From CAWBOY01 sp963790585 (GTDB lineage Bacteria > Planctomycetota > Planctomycetia > Gemmatales > Gemmataceae), in assembly GCA_963790585.1 (NCBI GenBank), contig CAWBOY010000007.1, forward strand, positions 62,001-126,000: a stretch of DNA of 64,000 nucleotides, written 5' to 3'. Position numbers and translations under genes: made by a program. The notes beneath the pieces are model-generated. The model did not search any database. It saw nothing but the letters and a program-made list of their open reading frames with translations, and was not told where the DNA came from. Shown here piece by piece: positions 9,474 to 18,566 of this stretch; the first letter of the stretch is position 1, and every line of letters starts with the position of its first letter.

Positions 9474-10931
9474 ATGATCGAACGCACCGCGACCGAGCTT
9501 TTACGCCACCTCGCCGATGGCTCCGTAACCGCGGAAGCCGTCACCTCCCAATATCTCGATGCAATCCGCCGGCGTGAACCGACTGTGAAGGCGTTTCTGC
9601 ACGTCGATGAGACCGCTGCCCTCGAACAGGCCCGGGCGATCGATGAGAAACGCAAGAAGGGCCAGGCCCTCGGCGCACTGGCCGGCGTACCGGTGGCCGT
9701 CAAAGATGTCCTTTGCACCCGCGGCCAAAAGACGACGTGTGGGAGCAAAATTCTCCGTGATTTTAAGCCGCCTTATGACGCTCATGTCGTCGAAAAGCTG
9801 CGCCAGGCCGATGCCATCCTCATTGGCAAGACGAACATGGACGAGTTCGCCATGGGCTCGTCTACTGAGAACAGCGCGTATCAAGTGACGGCTAACCCGT
9901 GGGATCCGACACGCATCCCCGGCGGCTCCAGCGGCGGTAGCGCCGCGGCTGTCGCCGCTTGTGAAGCTCCGCTCTCCTTGGGCACCGACACCGGCGGCTC
10001 GATCCGCCAGCCGGCCAGTTTGTGTGGCATCGTCGGCCTGAAGCCGTCTTATGGCAGAGTCTCGCGTTTCGGCCTCGTCGCTTTCGCCTCGTCGCTCGAT
10101 CAGGTCGGCCCGTTCGCTCACGACGTCAGCGATACCGCATTGTTGCTCGAAGTGATCGCCGGACATGACAAACGGGATAGCACCAGTATCGATAAGCCGG
10201 TTCCCGCCTATAGTCGATCCGTAAACGATCCGATCAAGCCTTTGACGATCGGCGTCGCAAAGGAGTATTTCGGCGAAGGCCTCGATGGCGAAGTCGAGGC
10301 CGCCATCCGCGCGGCCCTCAAGGTGTACGAAAGGCTCGGCGCCAAAGTGGTCGAGGTGTCGCTGCCTCATAGCCCCTACGCGATCGCCACTTATTATCTG
10401 GTGGCTACCGCCGAAGCGTCGAGCAACCTGGCACGCTATGACGGCGTACACTATGGCCATCGAGCGAGTGAAAACAAGGGCCTGGTCGATATGTACAAGC
10501 GCTCCCGTGGCGAAGGCTTCGGCCCGGAAGTCAAGCGCCGCATCATGCTCGGCACCTACGCCCTCTCCAGCGGGTACAAGGACGCCTATTATTCCAAAGC
10601 CCTCAAGGTCCGCCGCCTCATTCGCCAGGATTTCGATCAAGCCTTCGCCCACTGCGATGTCGTCATAGGCCCCACCTCGCCGACCGCAGCCTTCAAAATC
10701 GGCGAAAAAACCGACGACCCGCTGAGCATGTACCTCGCCGATATTTACACCATCAGCTGTAACCTCGCCGGCATCGCCGGAGTCAGCATCCCGTGTGGGT
10801 TCACCAAGACTGGGTTGCCAATCGGCCTCCAGATTTTGGGCGCGCCGTTTGAAGAGGAGAAGTTGTTGAGGATTGCCAGGATGCACGAGGCGGCGACGGA
10901 GTGGCACACACGTAGGGCGAAGGTGGTGTGA
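9474..10931 (+). CDS. gatA: Asp/Glu-tRNA amidotransferase subunit A
   Basis: A 485-residue amidase that releases ammonia from Gln/Asn for tRNA-dependent amidation. The amidase signature GGSSGGSAAAVAA is present. The catalytic Lys-Ser-Ser triad is Lys77 (in VAVKD), Ser152 (GGSSGGS) and Ser176 (TDTGGSIR), with the spacing of known GatA proteins. The ATG at 9474 has TGGAG 9 bases upstream; the GTG at 9465 is a less likely start. Length is normal. The downstream small genes appear unrelated. Confidence 0.95.
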   Translation: MIERTATELLRHLADGSVTAEAVTSQYLDAIRRREPTVKAFLHVDETAALEQARAIDEKRKKGQALGALAGVPVAVKDVLCTRGQKTTCGSKILRDFKPPYDAHVVEKLRQADAILIGKTNMDEFAMGSSTENSAYQVTANPWDPTRIPGGSSGGSAAAVAACEAPLSLGTDTGGSIRQPASLCGIVGLKPSYGRVSRFGLVAFASSLDQVGPFAHDVSDTALLLEVIAGHDKRDSTSIDKPVPAYSRSVNDPIKPLTIGVAKEYFGEGLDGEVEAAIRAALKVYERLGAKVVEVSLPHSPYAIATYYLVATAEASSNLARYDGVHYGHRASENKGLVDMYKRSRGEGFGPEVKRRIMLGTYALSSGYKDAYYSKALKVRRLIRQDFDQAFAHCDVVIGPTSPTAAFKIGEKTDDPLSMYLADIYTISCNLAGIAGVSIPCGFTKTGLPIGLQILGAPFEEEKLLRIARMHEAATEWHTRRAKVV

Positions 10932-10959
10932 AACCAACCCCAAGCACCAGCGCGGGGTT
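10932..10959 (-). repeat. short dispersed GCGC/CTGGTGAG-type repeat, divergent copy
   Basis: Read on the minus strand the sequence is AACCCCGCGCTGGTGCTTGG followed by GGTTGGTT. This is a rearranged relative of the module AACCCGCGCTTGCGCTTGGG-GCTGGTGAG seen at 3705-3733, 49023-49052 and 44306-44335. It directly abuts the gatA stop. Confidence 0.5.
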
Positions 10960-10992
10960 CGGAGACAGCGGCAAACGAAAAGGAGCAAGTTC

Positions 10993-11217
10993 ATGGGACA
11001 CTTGTTCAATACGATACGCCAACTTGTTGCCGAGGAGAAATATATTATCGGTCAACATGCTTCCGAGCGCTTGGAGGAGCGTGGTATCACGGAATGGCAG
11101 GCCGTTGCAGGGCTTGACGACGGCGAACTCCTCGTCGAGAAGCCTGATGCAACTCCTAATCCAGCAGTAGAAGTAAGGGAACACCTTCCCGATGGGACGG
11201 AGTTCAAAGCGGTGTAG
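10993..11217 (+). CDS. small DUF4258-like protein
   Basis: A 74-residue protein with the segment YIIGQHASERLEERGITEWQ near the N-terminus. The H-A-x-x-R-x-x-x-R-x-I arrangement is typical of DUF4258, small proteins with an RNase-toxin-like fold. It ends REHLPDGTEFKAV. AGGAG at 10981-10985 sets the start. A second small gene follows 65 bases later on the same strand, so the two may form a toxin/antitoxin-like pair, but this is inferred from layout only. Confidence 0.65.
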   Translation: MGHLFNTIRQLVAEEKYIIGQHASERLEERGITEWQAVAGLDDGELLVEKPDATPNPAVEVREHLPDGTEFKAV

Positions 11218-11282
11218 TCGTATCTGAGTCAAAGCGATGTCGCCAAGCTTGTGACTGTACATTTCTTCAATAGGAGAAAGTG

Positions 11283-11510
11283 ATGCGTATTCCTGGAGAG
11301 CGAATCAAGCGCACCCGTTTAATTCAAACCGATAAATATGTCGTCGCGGTAGAGGTAGAGATGGTCATTCCGCCCGATGAGCCGAGTGAACCGTGCTATG
11401 AGTCCGAAACTGTGCAGCTTCTGAAGGAGATCAGAGAACAAGCCGAGAGGGGTGACGTCGCGTGGTTGATGCAGAAAGGCAAGGTTTACTCTGCAGTGGG
11501 AGCTGCGTGA
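11283..11510 (+). CDS. conserved small acidic protein of unknown function
   Basis: A 75-residue protein with no recognised domain. It has a strand-rich N-terminal half (RLIQTDKYVVAVEVEMVIPP) and an amphipathic helix (ETVQLLKEIREQAERGD) ending WLMQKGKVYSAV. AGGAG lies 6 bases upstream of the ATG. Its position directly behind a DUF4258-like gene makes a partner role possible. No DNA-binding motif is visible. Confidence 0.6.
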   Translation: MRIPGERIKRTRLIQTDKYVVAVEVEMVIPPDEPSEPCYESETVQLLKEIREQAERGDVAWLMQKGKVYSAVGAA

Positions 11511-11567
11511 CGCAATGTTCAGTGATTGAGGTGGGTTGTCCTGCTCGAATTTTCCGGAGAATCGGGT

Positions 11568-11879
11568 TTGATTATCATCGCCCTTGAGGCCACAATCGCC
11601 GGCATCCTGGCCTTCGGCTTGACCGCTCTCCTCTGGCAAGCGCGACGCTCTACCGTTTCGGCGGCATTGATGTCTCTGCTCGTCGGCCCAGCCTGGGCCG
11701 CCTTTGGCTTCGCGGCTTATTGCCTGATCGCCTCAAATATGGCCGACGATCAAGGACAGTATGTCGCATATCGGCTCGTTGGCTACACGCTCATGGGATT
11801 GTTTTGCGGTCTGCCGGCGGGATTGCTGCTCGCCACGTTCTTCGTCTTGGCAGCGTTCTGGAGGCGTCAACAAACTTAA
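11568..11879 (+). CDS. small integral membrane protein, unknown function
   Basis: About 103 residues with three hydrophobic segments: about 2-22 (IIIALEATIAGILAFGLTAL), 32-55, and 72-98 (LVGYTLMGLFCGLPAGLLLA). The proposed start is TTG 11568 with GGAGA upstream; a TTG at 11526 would add 14 residues. The C-terminus is a short basic tail (FWRRQQT). No family recognised. Confidence 0.5.
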   Translation: MIIIALEATIAGILAFGLTALLWQARRSTVSAALMSLLVGPAWAAFGFAAYCLIASNMADDQGQYVAYRLVGYTLMGLFCGLPAGLLLATFFVLAAFWRRQQT

Positions 11880-12112
11880 AAATGGTCGTTCAACTGTCGA
11901 TTCGGCATGGTTGCGAGGAGTCTAGGTCGCGACCAGCGCCAAACAATCTTTGAGGCTATTTGCGATAATATAAGCATCAAACTGAGGTGGAAATTTTGGC
12001 AGTAGGTTCTATGTCTGATAGCATCTTGTTTGATTGATTTCTCGAATGTCAGCGCTCACAAATCACGGTCGGGCTGCCGGTGCGCTGCCTCAATAGGCCC
12101 AAGGACTTACTA

Positions 12113-12310
12113 ATGCGAAATCGCATCGTCGGTGGGATTGCGGCAGCTTGGGGCGCCGCGGTTTTGATCAATTCGTTCATAAACGGCGGCCCTCAAGGAG
12201 CCGGCGCGTATGGTACCGGTCAAGTAATCGGCCTGATCTTTGGCGGCGTTCTGTTGATCGTGGGCCTGTATTACCTCATCACGGGAGGCCCAGGGCCCAA
12301 GGTAAAGTAG
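12113..12310 (+). CDS. two-helix small membrane protein, unknown function
   Basis: A 65-residue protein: helix 1 at about 4-22 (RIVGGIAAAWGAAVLINSFI), a Gly-rich loop (NGGPQGAGAYGTG), helix 2 at about 39-58 (LIFGGVLLIVGLYYLITG) and a PGPKVK tail. AAGGA lies 8 bases upstream of the ATG. It resembles many unnamed small planctomycete membrane proteins. The 230-base gap before it holds nothing recognisable. Confidence 0.6.
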   Translation: MRNRIVGGIAAAWGAAVLINSFINGGPQGAGAYGTGQVIGLIFGGVLLIVGLYYLITGGPGPKVK

Positions 12311-12349
12311 TCGTCCAACAGAAACACTCTCGGGCGTGAGACGGAATAG

Positions 12350-12987
12350 ATGCTATCATCACTCACCGACTCCGAACGCGAAGTCGTCCGCCGAGCCATG
12401 CAGGCGACGTTTGATATTTTCCACGCCGATTTCCAAGCGCGCTAGGCGTCACACGTAATGCGATGCGGGCATTCCTCGCCGCTTGGCCAAAGATCGACGA
12501 TCACAGCGACCTCTCCGATGCCTGTTCCGCAATCAACAACTCGCTCAATGAGTTGTTACACGGCGTCGGAATATCTGAGAAGGATGCCATGGAGCTGGTG
12601 GGTGTCGGCTGTGCGGAACTGCATCGAATTTACGCGAAATGGTGTCTGGCTCGCGGCTGGGAGGAAATCAAAGAGCCCGCCGCAACGGCCCAATATGACC
12701 TCCAATATAATCCGAATTCAGGCTGCTTGTCGCTTTTATGTCAAGACGAGATGTTCGACAGCCTCTGCGATATTGTCGTTGATACTTTAGGCATAGACGA
12801 CGTGCGTGGAAGAGACTCGAACACAATCCAATCAATCGTGATCGAGAGACCGCTCATCAGCCAATTGAAAGCTCACGTTAGGAGCCGCGGCGAATTCGTC
12901 GGCTGCGTATTGCTATCCCTCGGAGGCGGGTTTGTGTTGATCGTCGGTCTAATTACGATCATTGGGTGGATAAGGCAGTTGTTTTGA
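12350..12987 (+). CDS. conserved planctomycete protein with C-terminal membrane anchor (frameshift near 12442)
   Basis: Two frames together give one coherent protein. The ATG at 12350 gives 31 residues (SLTDSEREVVRRAMQATFDI, then FHADFQAR) before TAG 12443-12445. The other frame continues without a break as LGVTRNAMRAFLAAWPKIDD to a stop at 12987. One missing C in GCGCGC-CTAGG would explain it. The N-terminal 100 residues look like a small soluble planctomycete family of unknown function. The C-terminal half ends in a transmembrane helix (GCVLLSLGGGFVLIVGLITI). If the shift is real, translation might restart at ATG 12463. Confidence 0.6.
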
Positions 12988-13032
12988 TTGGTTTGTGGCG
13001 CATAGGATGCGGGCCAAATGTTACAGGTATCT

Positions 13033-14542
13033 TCAACTCATCGTCGTACACATCCACACTAACCCCGCCACCAATGCCGCGAACAGGCCCACGAGTACCA
13101 GGCGGCACATTGCGCTGAAACCGTGGCCCAACGCCCGGGTCGGCTTTCAGGCGTTCCAGGAACGAGACACGCTGCGCAATAGTGCCATGCTGCCACCATT
13201 GGAGGAAGCCGGGCTTTTCGCGGTTCAGGCCGTTGAGTAGGGCGACCTTTTCCAGGGCGTGGATAAAGATGCCAATTCCGGTCGGACACAGGGCGCGGGC
13301 TGGCAAGTCAAGAGATTGCTCCGGTTCATGGCCCAGGCACTCGGCCGCGCCGCAAGAGACCGCTCGGCAGCCGAAGATATCGGCCTGGCGTTCGCAGCGG
13401 CGCGACAGGAAGCCGAAGACGATGTAGATATAAGCGAGCAGGGCCAGCAACATCGGCAGCGCCTTGTGGTACTCGGGGATCGTTTCGCTGAACCAGGATT
13501 CACCAAGGTCCCAGTCGGGAATGAGCTGGTGCAAAAGTTCAAACAACCCTTCGGTCGCGCCCCAGAGCACGGTCATGCTCAGGGAGAGAAAGACCATGTA
13601 GGTGAGCATGTGGTGATGCTTGACATGGCCCAGCTCATGGCCGAGGACGGCTTCGACCTCTTCTGGCGAAAATTCCACCAATAAACGATCTGTAAAGATG
13701 ACATAACGCAGCCACGGCAGGATGCCGACGACCATGGCGTTGACCATGCCGCTGCGACTGTCCCAGACGAGCAGCTCGCTGCAGGGATAGCCAAGCCGGC
13801 GTGAAGTCGCTAATAGCCGATCGCGTAAAGGTCCGGCGGGCATAGGCCGTAGACCGAGCATGATTCGCACGATCCAGGGCATACCGACAAAGACCATCAG
13901 GACGATGGCGAAATCGAGGCCATGCGAAATATAGCCGGAAAAGCCTTCGTCGCCCGTGCCTAGGCGCAGATCGATCTCCTTGCGTATGAGCAGCAAGACG
14001 ACCGGCAGGAGGACGAGTACGAATTTTTGGCGTAGTTGGTAACTAACGTAACTGAAGCGCGGGCTGAAGGGACGAGCTGGCTCGGAGTCGTCCAGCGGTC
14101 GAGTCAACGCGAGGAAGGCCGCCCGGTCGGCGTCGTAAAGGAAAGTCCAGGATAGAAGCAGCGCGGCAAAGAAGGGGGCCAACACCATTAGATCCGCGCC
14201 CGGCCAGAGGGTGCCGCCGCTGAATCGGCCATAGAACTGCCGCACCGCCCAGCCCCAGCCGCCAATCCAGATGCTCAAGCCGAAGAGGGTCAGCAAGACG
14301 AGTTGATGGGCAGCCCGGCCGCGCTCGTATCTGCGCAGCGTCCGTTCACGATTCTCAAAACGGAGAGCACCCGGGCGGCAGACGCGCCGAGAAAGGAAAA
14401 GAGCGTAACCGGCAGTGATCAGGACGCTGACCCAGGTCAGGCTGGCACTAAGTTCGACTGAGCCGATCCAAGAAGGCTGTTTCCAATCATCCACCCGCGG
14501 GAGAGCCACCAAAGTCAAAAAAATCATCAGCAAGAAAGGCAT
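13033..14542 (-). CDS. M48-family membrane zinc metalloprotease (frameshift near 13111)
   Basis: Integral membrane peptidase of the HtpX/Ste24 type, probably acting in membrane protein quality control. HELGH is at residues 302-306 with His302, Glu303 and His306; the third zinc ligand is probably Glu in RRCERQADIFG about 90 residues on. Several transmembrane helices lie at about 35-52, 80-100, 118-135, 172-188, 212-230 and 365-385. The frame extends to 12959 with an odd soluble tail, overlapping the convergent gene. A one-base correction at 13111 instead gives a final helix (MCRLVLVGLFAALVAGLVW) and a stop at 13033, which is far more natural. The start at 14542 has no strong Shine-Dalgarno site. 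Confidence 0.82.
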
Positions 14543-14700
14543 TAGAGCGGGTGCCTCATGAATCCTGGGCGGCGAGCAGAAGGTCCTCTATAGGGTTATT
14601 TTAACGTTGTTCAGCGCCAGGTCAAATTTGCGGGGGATTGTCGCCTTTCGTCCGCGGCAGGCAACTATCAACTATCTTTTCGCGGAGCGAAGAGCAACGT

Positions 14701-15527
14701 TCACCAGCTAACATGCTCCGCCGCTTCCGACACGCCAACGCGGCAGCAGAGTTGCTCGAATTGCTCGAAATGGTCCGGGCCAGTGTTGTGCAGGTGTTCG
14801 CCTTCGCTGATGAGCTTTAGGTCATTGATTCGCGTGATGCCGGCGCGCGTAGCACGCGCTCGAAGGGGACCAGGTCATGGGCATAGACGATCAGCAGCTT
14901 GTGTTCGTCGAACTGCACTTCCATTGGTTGGTTTGCCCCGACGACCGCGAGGCCGGTGCAGCCGTCGTTGAGCACCAGGTCCTCGAAGTCGCATAGGTAA
15001 CTCGCCAGCACCGGCAGGTCGATCTCTTCGCGGATACGGTCGCTATGGCTGCCGTCGGTCGATTCGTGGCTCGTTTCCAGCACGATGTCGACGGTGTCGC
15101 CTAGCGGAGTTAAGAGATCGATAAAGACGTCGAACAGCTTTTCAGCGGAAACAGCTGCGACGAGAACGGGGATGCGCAAGCCCGCTTGCTTGTCGTTAAA
15201 CAGCTCGCGGCGGTAGCCCTGACGAGGCACGATCGGCACGCCAGCGGCCGGTCGAATGGCCTGGGTCAAACGAAAGTCCCCGTAACGGTCCACGCGGAGA
15301 TGACTGGCCGATGTCGATACACTCACGATTTCACCCTGGGCACTGAGAAGGCCCGCGAATTTTCGGGATCCATCTGCCGCGTCGGTCCGGATTCCTGGAT
15401 GAACTATAAGTCGCTTTTCGAGTCGCGGCCACTCGTTCCCCTCAATTATCACAAGCGAGTCAAGAGCCAAGGTGAATCCATCGCGGCTGGCGCGGATTGC
15501 GGCGGTTGGACAGGTGGAATCGATCAC
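14701..15527 (-). CDS. conserved planctomycete protein of unknown function (frameshift near 14845)
   Basis: No named domain is recognised. The main frame runs 15527-14817 and ends abruptly after FERVLRAPASRESMT. Shifting one frame in the GCGCGC run near 14845 continues as RAGITRINDLKLISEGEHLH and ends EQLCCRVGVSEAAEHVSW at 14701. From memory, planctomycete homologues end with a similar ISEGEHxH...CCRxGVxEAAE tail, which supports the corrected reading. The body is strand-rich and soluble, with no signal peptide. It may lie in an operon with the M48 protease, 158 bases downstream on the same strand. Confidence 0.6.
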
Positions 15528-15622
15528 TCGCTACGGACATTGACAGTCACTTGTGACGAGGCCATGATGGCCCGCGCGTCTTGGTAACTATTCCTGGCTC
15601 TTGGATCGGAGACATCGCAACT

Positions 15623-16093
15623 ATGGCCGTACTATCGACCCCCGAAGGCTACCACAGCGTCACGCCCTATCTCATTGTCAAAGGAGCGGCGGCCGCCATC
15701 GATTTTTACAAGAAATCGTTTGGCGCCAGCGAAATGATGCGACTCGGCGGCCCCGATGGCGCCATCGCGCACGCCGAGATCAAGATCGGCGACTCGTTCG
15801 TCATGCTCGCGGACGAAAATCCCCAGATGGGCTTCCGCAGTCCAAAGAATCTAGGCGGCACACCCGTGAGCATGATGATCTACGCGCCAAACGTCGATGC
15901 CATGTTCGCGCAGGCAGTCGCCAACGGTGCCGTTGTTATGAGACCGATTCAGGACCAATTCTACGGCGACCGCTCCGGCTCGCTGACCGACCCATTTGGC
16001 CACGTTTGGACCATAGCGACCCATACGGAAGACGTGCCGCCGGAAGAGATGAAGAGGCGCATGGAGGAGTTTACGAAGCAGATGCAGGCATGA
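15623..16093 (+). CDS. VOC/glyoxalase-fold protein, PhnB-like
   Basis: A 156-residue single-domain protein of the vicinal oxygen chelate superfamily. It opens TPEGYHSVTPYLIVKGAAAA and continues IDFYKKSFGASE, the classical PhnB-like start. Other landmarks are HAEIKIGDSFVMLADE and, near the end, GSLTDPFGHVWTIATHTEDV followed by an amphipathic tail. Putative metal positions (His near HAEIK, Asp/His at DPFGHVW) are present, but the reaction cannot be assigned. The start at 15623 has GGAG upstream; the longer frame from 15581 is less likely. Confidence 0.85.
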   Translation: MAVLSTPEGYHSVTPYLIVKGAAAAIDFYKKSFGASEMMRLGGPDGAIAHAEIKIGDSFVMLADENPQMGFRSPKNLGGTPVSMMIYAPNVDAMFAQAVANGAVVMRPIQDQFYGDRSGSLTDPFGHVWTIATHTEDVPPEEMKRRMEEFTKQMQA

Positions 16094-16140
16094 GTTCGAA
16101 CATGATTCAAACGTTCAAGCGCGAGCTGCACTCGTTGTGA

Positions 16141-16298
16141 CATGGTCTTCTGACCATGTCATACAATCTCGTGAGACCTTCGGTCATGACGAGTGGAACG
16201 GTCGGGAGACCGTTCCAAAACAAGGTATGGAAGGGTCGGGAGACCGTTCCAAAACAGGGTGGAGGTCATGACGAGTGGAACGGTCGGGAGACCGTTCC
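16141..16298. repeat. cluster of palindromes with three GGTCGGGAGACC cores
   Basis: A hairpin CATGGTCttctGACCATG at 16141-16158 is followed by three 22-base palindromes at 16195-16216, 16229-16250 and 16277-16298. Each has core GGTCGGGAGACC flanked by GGAAC/GTTCC arms (the second has GGAAG on the left). The phrase GGTCATGACGAGTGGAACGG precedes units 1 and 3. Spacing is irregular (12 and 26 bases), so this is not a CRISPR. Confidence 0.85.
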
Positions 16299-16359
16299 AC
16301 AACAGGGCGCCATTCCGCCCCTAGACGAACGGCTCGCGGCTAAACGGCGCAAGGAAATA

Positions 16360-16494
16360 TCACTTCGCCGCTTCGGGCGCCGGCGTCTTGGCGGCGGCTT
16401 CGGCGGCCAGGTCTTTGGCGATGAGCCGCTTCAGCTCTTTCTTGAAGCGCTTCTGCTTCTGCGAGCGGCGAACACCGGAGCGGTTGTATCCCAT
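16360..16494 (-). CDS. small very basic protein (44 aa)
   Basis: Opens MGYNRSGVRRSQKQKRFKKE and continues with a Lys/Arg helix, then an Ala-rich tail ending PAPEAAK. AGGGA lies about 10 bases upstream of the ATG at 16494. Charge and size resemble small ribosome-associated or RNA-binding proteins, but no family is recognised. It neighbours arfB on the same strand, a ribosome rescue gene, which fits a translation-linked role (inference). A second 38-residue basic gene occurs at 40665. Confidence 0.6.
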   Translation of the reverse strand: MGYNRSGVRRSQKQKRFKKELKRLIAKDLAAEAAAKTPAPEAAK

Positions 16495-16592
16495 GATGGT
16501 CTCTTCCCTAATGATCTCGGTAAGCACGTTTTATCGACAGTCAAGTTAGAACAAGAATAGCAGCGCGTCGTCCGAGGGACAAGATCCTTCGA

Positions 16593-17012
16593 TCATTCGC
16601 TGTCCGCACCCTTCCGATTCGCCTTCACCGACGAGCGGCGTTTCTTTTCGGTGAGACGGCGTTCTTTGGAGCCGCGCGTCGGTTTGCTCGGTCGGCGTGC
16701 CTTGGGCGGTTGGCTGGCTTCACGCAAAAACGCGGCTAACTTTTCCAGGCAGTCCTGTCGATTCCGCTCCTGATCCCGATAGCGCTGCGACGTCAGCAGA
16801 AAATCGCCCTCGGTCGTCAGGCGGCGCATATGCCGGGCGCGGAAGCGGGCTTTGATCGGCTCGGGGATGCTTGGGCTGGCGGCGAAGCCCCAGCGCAGCA
16901 CCGCCTTCGACGCCACCTTGTTGACGTTTTGGCCGCCAGGGCCGCTCGAGCGCACATACGTCCAGATAAACTCCGTCTCAGGAATTTGAATCTGGTCGTT
17001 GACAATAAACAT
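16593..17012 (-). CDS. arfB: alternative ribosome-rescue factor ArfB (YaeJ), peptidyl-tRNA hydrolase
   Basis: A 139-residue protein with the release-factor GGQ motif at residues 26-28 (RSSGPGGQNVNKV), which hydrolyses peptidyl-tRNA on stalled ribosomes. The C-terminus is a long basic tail rich in Lys/Arg (RRPSKPTRGSKERRLTEKKRR), as required for insertion into the empty mRNA channel. It lacks the codon-recognition domain of true release factors. The start at 17012 (MFIVNDQIQIPE) is chosen because family members begin there; the upstream frame to 17093 is not conserved-looking. Confidence 0.9.
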   Translation of the reverse strand: MFIVNDQIQIPETEFIWTYVRSSGPGGQNVNKVASKAVLRWGFAASPSIPEPIKARFRARHMRRLTTEGDFLLTSQRYRDQERNRQDCLEKLAAFLREASQPPKARRPSKPTRGSKERRLTEKKRRSSVKANRKGADSE

Positions 17013-17132
17013 TGGCCGCACCTTCTTCGTGTCGTGTCCAGGCTTCCGCTTCCGCTTAATAGGATAGAGGACCGGCCGCGACGTTGTGTTCACGTGACGT
17101 CGGCTCTCCTCGATTTACGAAGGAGATCCCAT

Positions 17133-18428
17133 ATGTTCCGCATCCGATCTGGTAAGTCGCTCTTTCTCTTGTTGGCGCTGACGATTGCGCCGTTCCTTGG
17201 CCTGCCGTGGCTGATGCCGGCGCCGAGCGAGGCGACAGCTGTCGCTCCCGTGCATGCGCCGATCAACCCCCTGATCGTGCATGAATGGGGTACGTTCTTA
17301 TCGGTGCAAGGGTCCGATGGCGTCACGCTCGGCGGCATGGTCGATTCCGAGGAAGATCTGCCCGCTTTCGTCCGCGAGCGCGACCTCAATGGCTTCAGCC
17401 GGGCGTCGTCGTTATCGAAGATGGAGACGCCGGTGACCTATTTCTATGTCGAAGAGCCCTGCCGCGTCTCGGTGAAGGTCAAGATGCCCGAGGGCTTACT
17501 GACCCATTGGTACCCATCCGTCCAGTCGTTCATGCCGCCGACGAAATTGACCACGGCCCCACCAATGGAGAGCGGCAGCAGCCTCGATTGGGGGACGTTT
17601 GATCTGATACCCGCCAAGATGGGTGTCGATCCAAACAGTCTTGGTCATTACCCATTCGCGAGGAAGGAACGCCCCTGGAACTTTGTCCGCCAGACCGATT
17701 CCGCTTATGTGCGAATGGCTGCGACCAAAGCCAGTGAGTTCAATAGCATCGGCAACGTCGAAAAGTTCCTCTTCTATCGCGGTCTCGGCACGCTCGATTT
17801 GCCGCTCCACATCACGTCGGCGGGCTGCAAAACGACGACTCTGACGTTCAAGAATAGCTCGCCGGAGACGTTGCAGTCGGCGTTCGTGATCCAGGTCGGC
17901 CCCAGTGGTATCGCCTATAAGGCGCTTGGCAGCTTGAAGGGTAAGGAAACGGCAGAATCGATCGTGCCCAGCGATTTCGTCTCAATGAGCGCCGGCGTAC
18001 CCGCTGTGAAACAGGCCGTGGCGACGGCGTTGATCGAAGCGGGCCTCTATCGCAAGGAGGCCGAGGCCATGGTCAACAACTGGGAACATAGCTATTTTCG
18101 CACTCCGGGTATCCGCGTCCTTTACTTGTTGCCGCGGTCGCTGACGGACAAGACGATCCCAATCGAGATCAAGCCTACTCCTTGGGATCTGGTCCGCGTA
18201 ATGGTTGGTCGCGTCGAAGTGCTGACGCCGAACGCGGAGCAGTCTTACGAACGGTATCTGAAGGATATGGCAATGGGTAATGAAATGACGCGGAAATTGA
18301 TAAGGACGGAATTGGCCAAACTCGGACGTTTGCAGGAGCCGGTCCTGCGCCGCATTTTAGCCGTAAGTGTGGACGAAGGCGCGAAACAGCAGGCAACTGT
18401 GCTATTGAAGGAGAAACCGAAGTTGTGA
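17133..18428 (+). CDS. secreted protein of unknown function
   Basis: A 431-residue protein with a signal peptide (GKSLFLLLALTIAPFLGLPW). The mature part opens NPLIVHEWGTFLSVQGSDGV and contains PVTYFYVEEPCRVSVKVKMP. Strand-rich first half, helical end (residues about 380-430). AAGGAGAT lies upstream of the ATG at 17133. The frame extends upstream to 16830, but that part is only a shadow of arfB. I recall planctomycete relatives starting with VHEWGTF, but no function is known to me. Confidence 0.72.
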   Translation: MFRIRSGKSLFLLLALTIAPFLGLPWLMPAPSEATAVAPVHAPINPLIVHEWGTFLSVQGSDGVTLGGMVDSEEDLPAFVRERDLNGFSRASSLSKMETPVTYFYVEEPCRVSVKVKMPEGLLTHWYPSVQSFMPPTKLTTAPPMESGSSLDWGTFDLIPAKMGVDPNSLGHYPFARKERPWNFVRQTDSAYVRMAATKASEFNSIGNVEKFLFYRGLGTLDLPLHITSAGCKTTTLTFKNSSPETLQSAFVIQVGPSGIAYKALGSLKGKETAESIVPSDFVSMSAGVPAVKQAVATALIEAGLYRKEAEAMVNNWEHSYFRTPGIRVLYLLPRSLTDKTIPIEIKPTPWDLVRVMVGRVEVLTPNAEQSYERYLKDMAMGNEMTRKLIRTELAKLGRLQEPVLRRILAVSVDEGAKQQATVLLKEKPKL

Positions 18429-18438
18429 TTTTAGTAGA

Positions 18439-18551
18439 CGCGGCATCTTGCCGCGTTAGCGAACCGAGCCTGAAGCGTCAGCGAAAGGCATTTTGAATTT
18501 CATATTTTGAAGCTCAAAATGCCCTTCGCTGACGCTTCAGGCTCGGTTCGC
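18439..18551. repeat. palindromic element (family GCGAACCGAGCC)
   Basis: A small hairpin CGCGGCatcttGCCGCG at 18439-18455 is followed by a long inverted repeat. The left arm 18459-18495 starts GCGAACCGAGCCTGAAGCGT and the right arm 18514-18551 ends GACGCTTCAGGCTCGGTTCG-C. Arms of about 37 bases match almost perfectly. It lies between two convergent genes and could serve as a bidirectional transcription stop. Confidence 0.85.
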
Positions 18552-18566
18552 AGCCCTTAATTATCC

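Noticed and set aside
9501..11009. 502-residue open frame on the minus strand
   Set aside because: Antisense to gatA, which has its full catalytic triad.
15186..15587. 133-residue plus-strand frame
   Set aside because: Antisense to the conserved protein at 14701-15527 and without a ribosome site.
16830..17132. N-terminal extension of the secreted protein at 17133
   Set aside because: It overlaps arfB in antisense and places a soluble Arg-rich stretch before a clear signal peptide with its own AAGGAG site.
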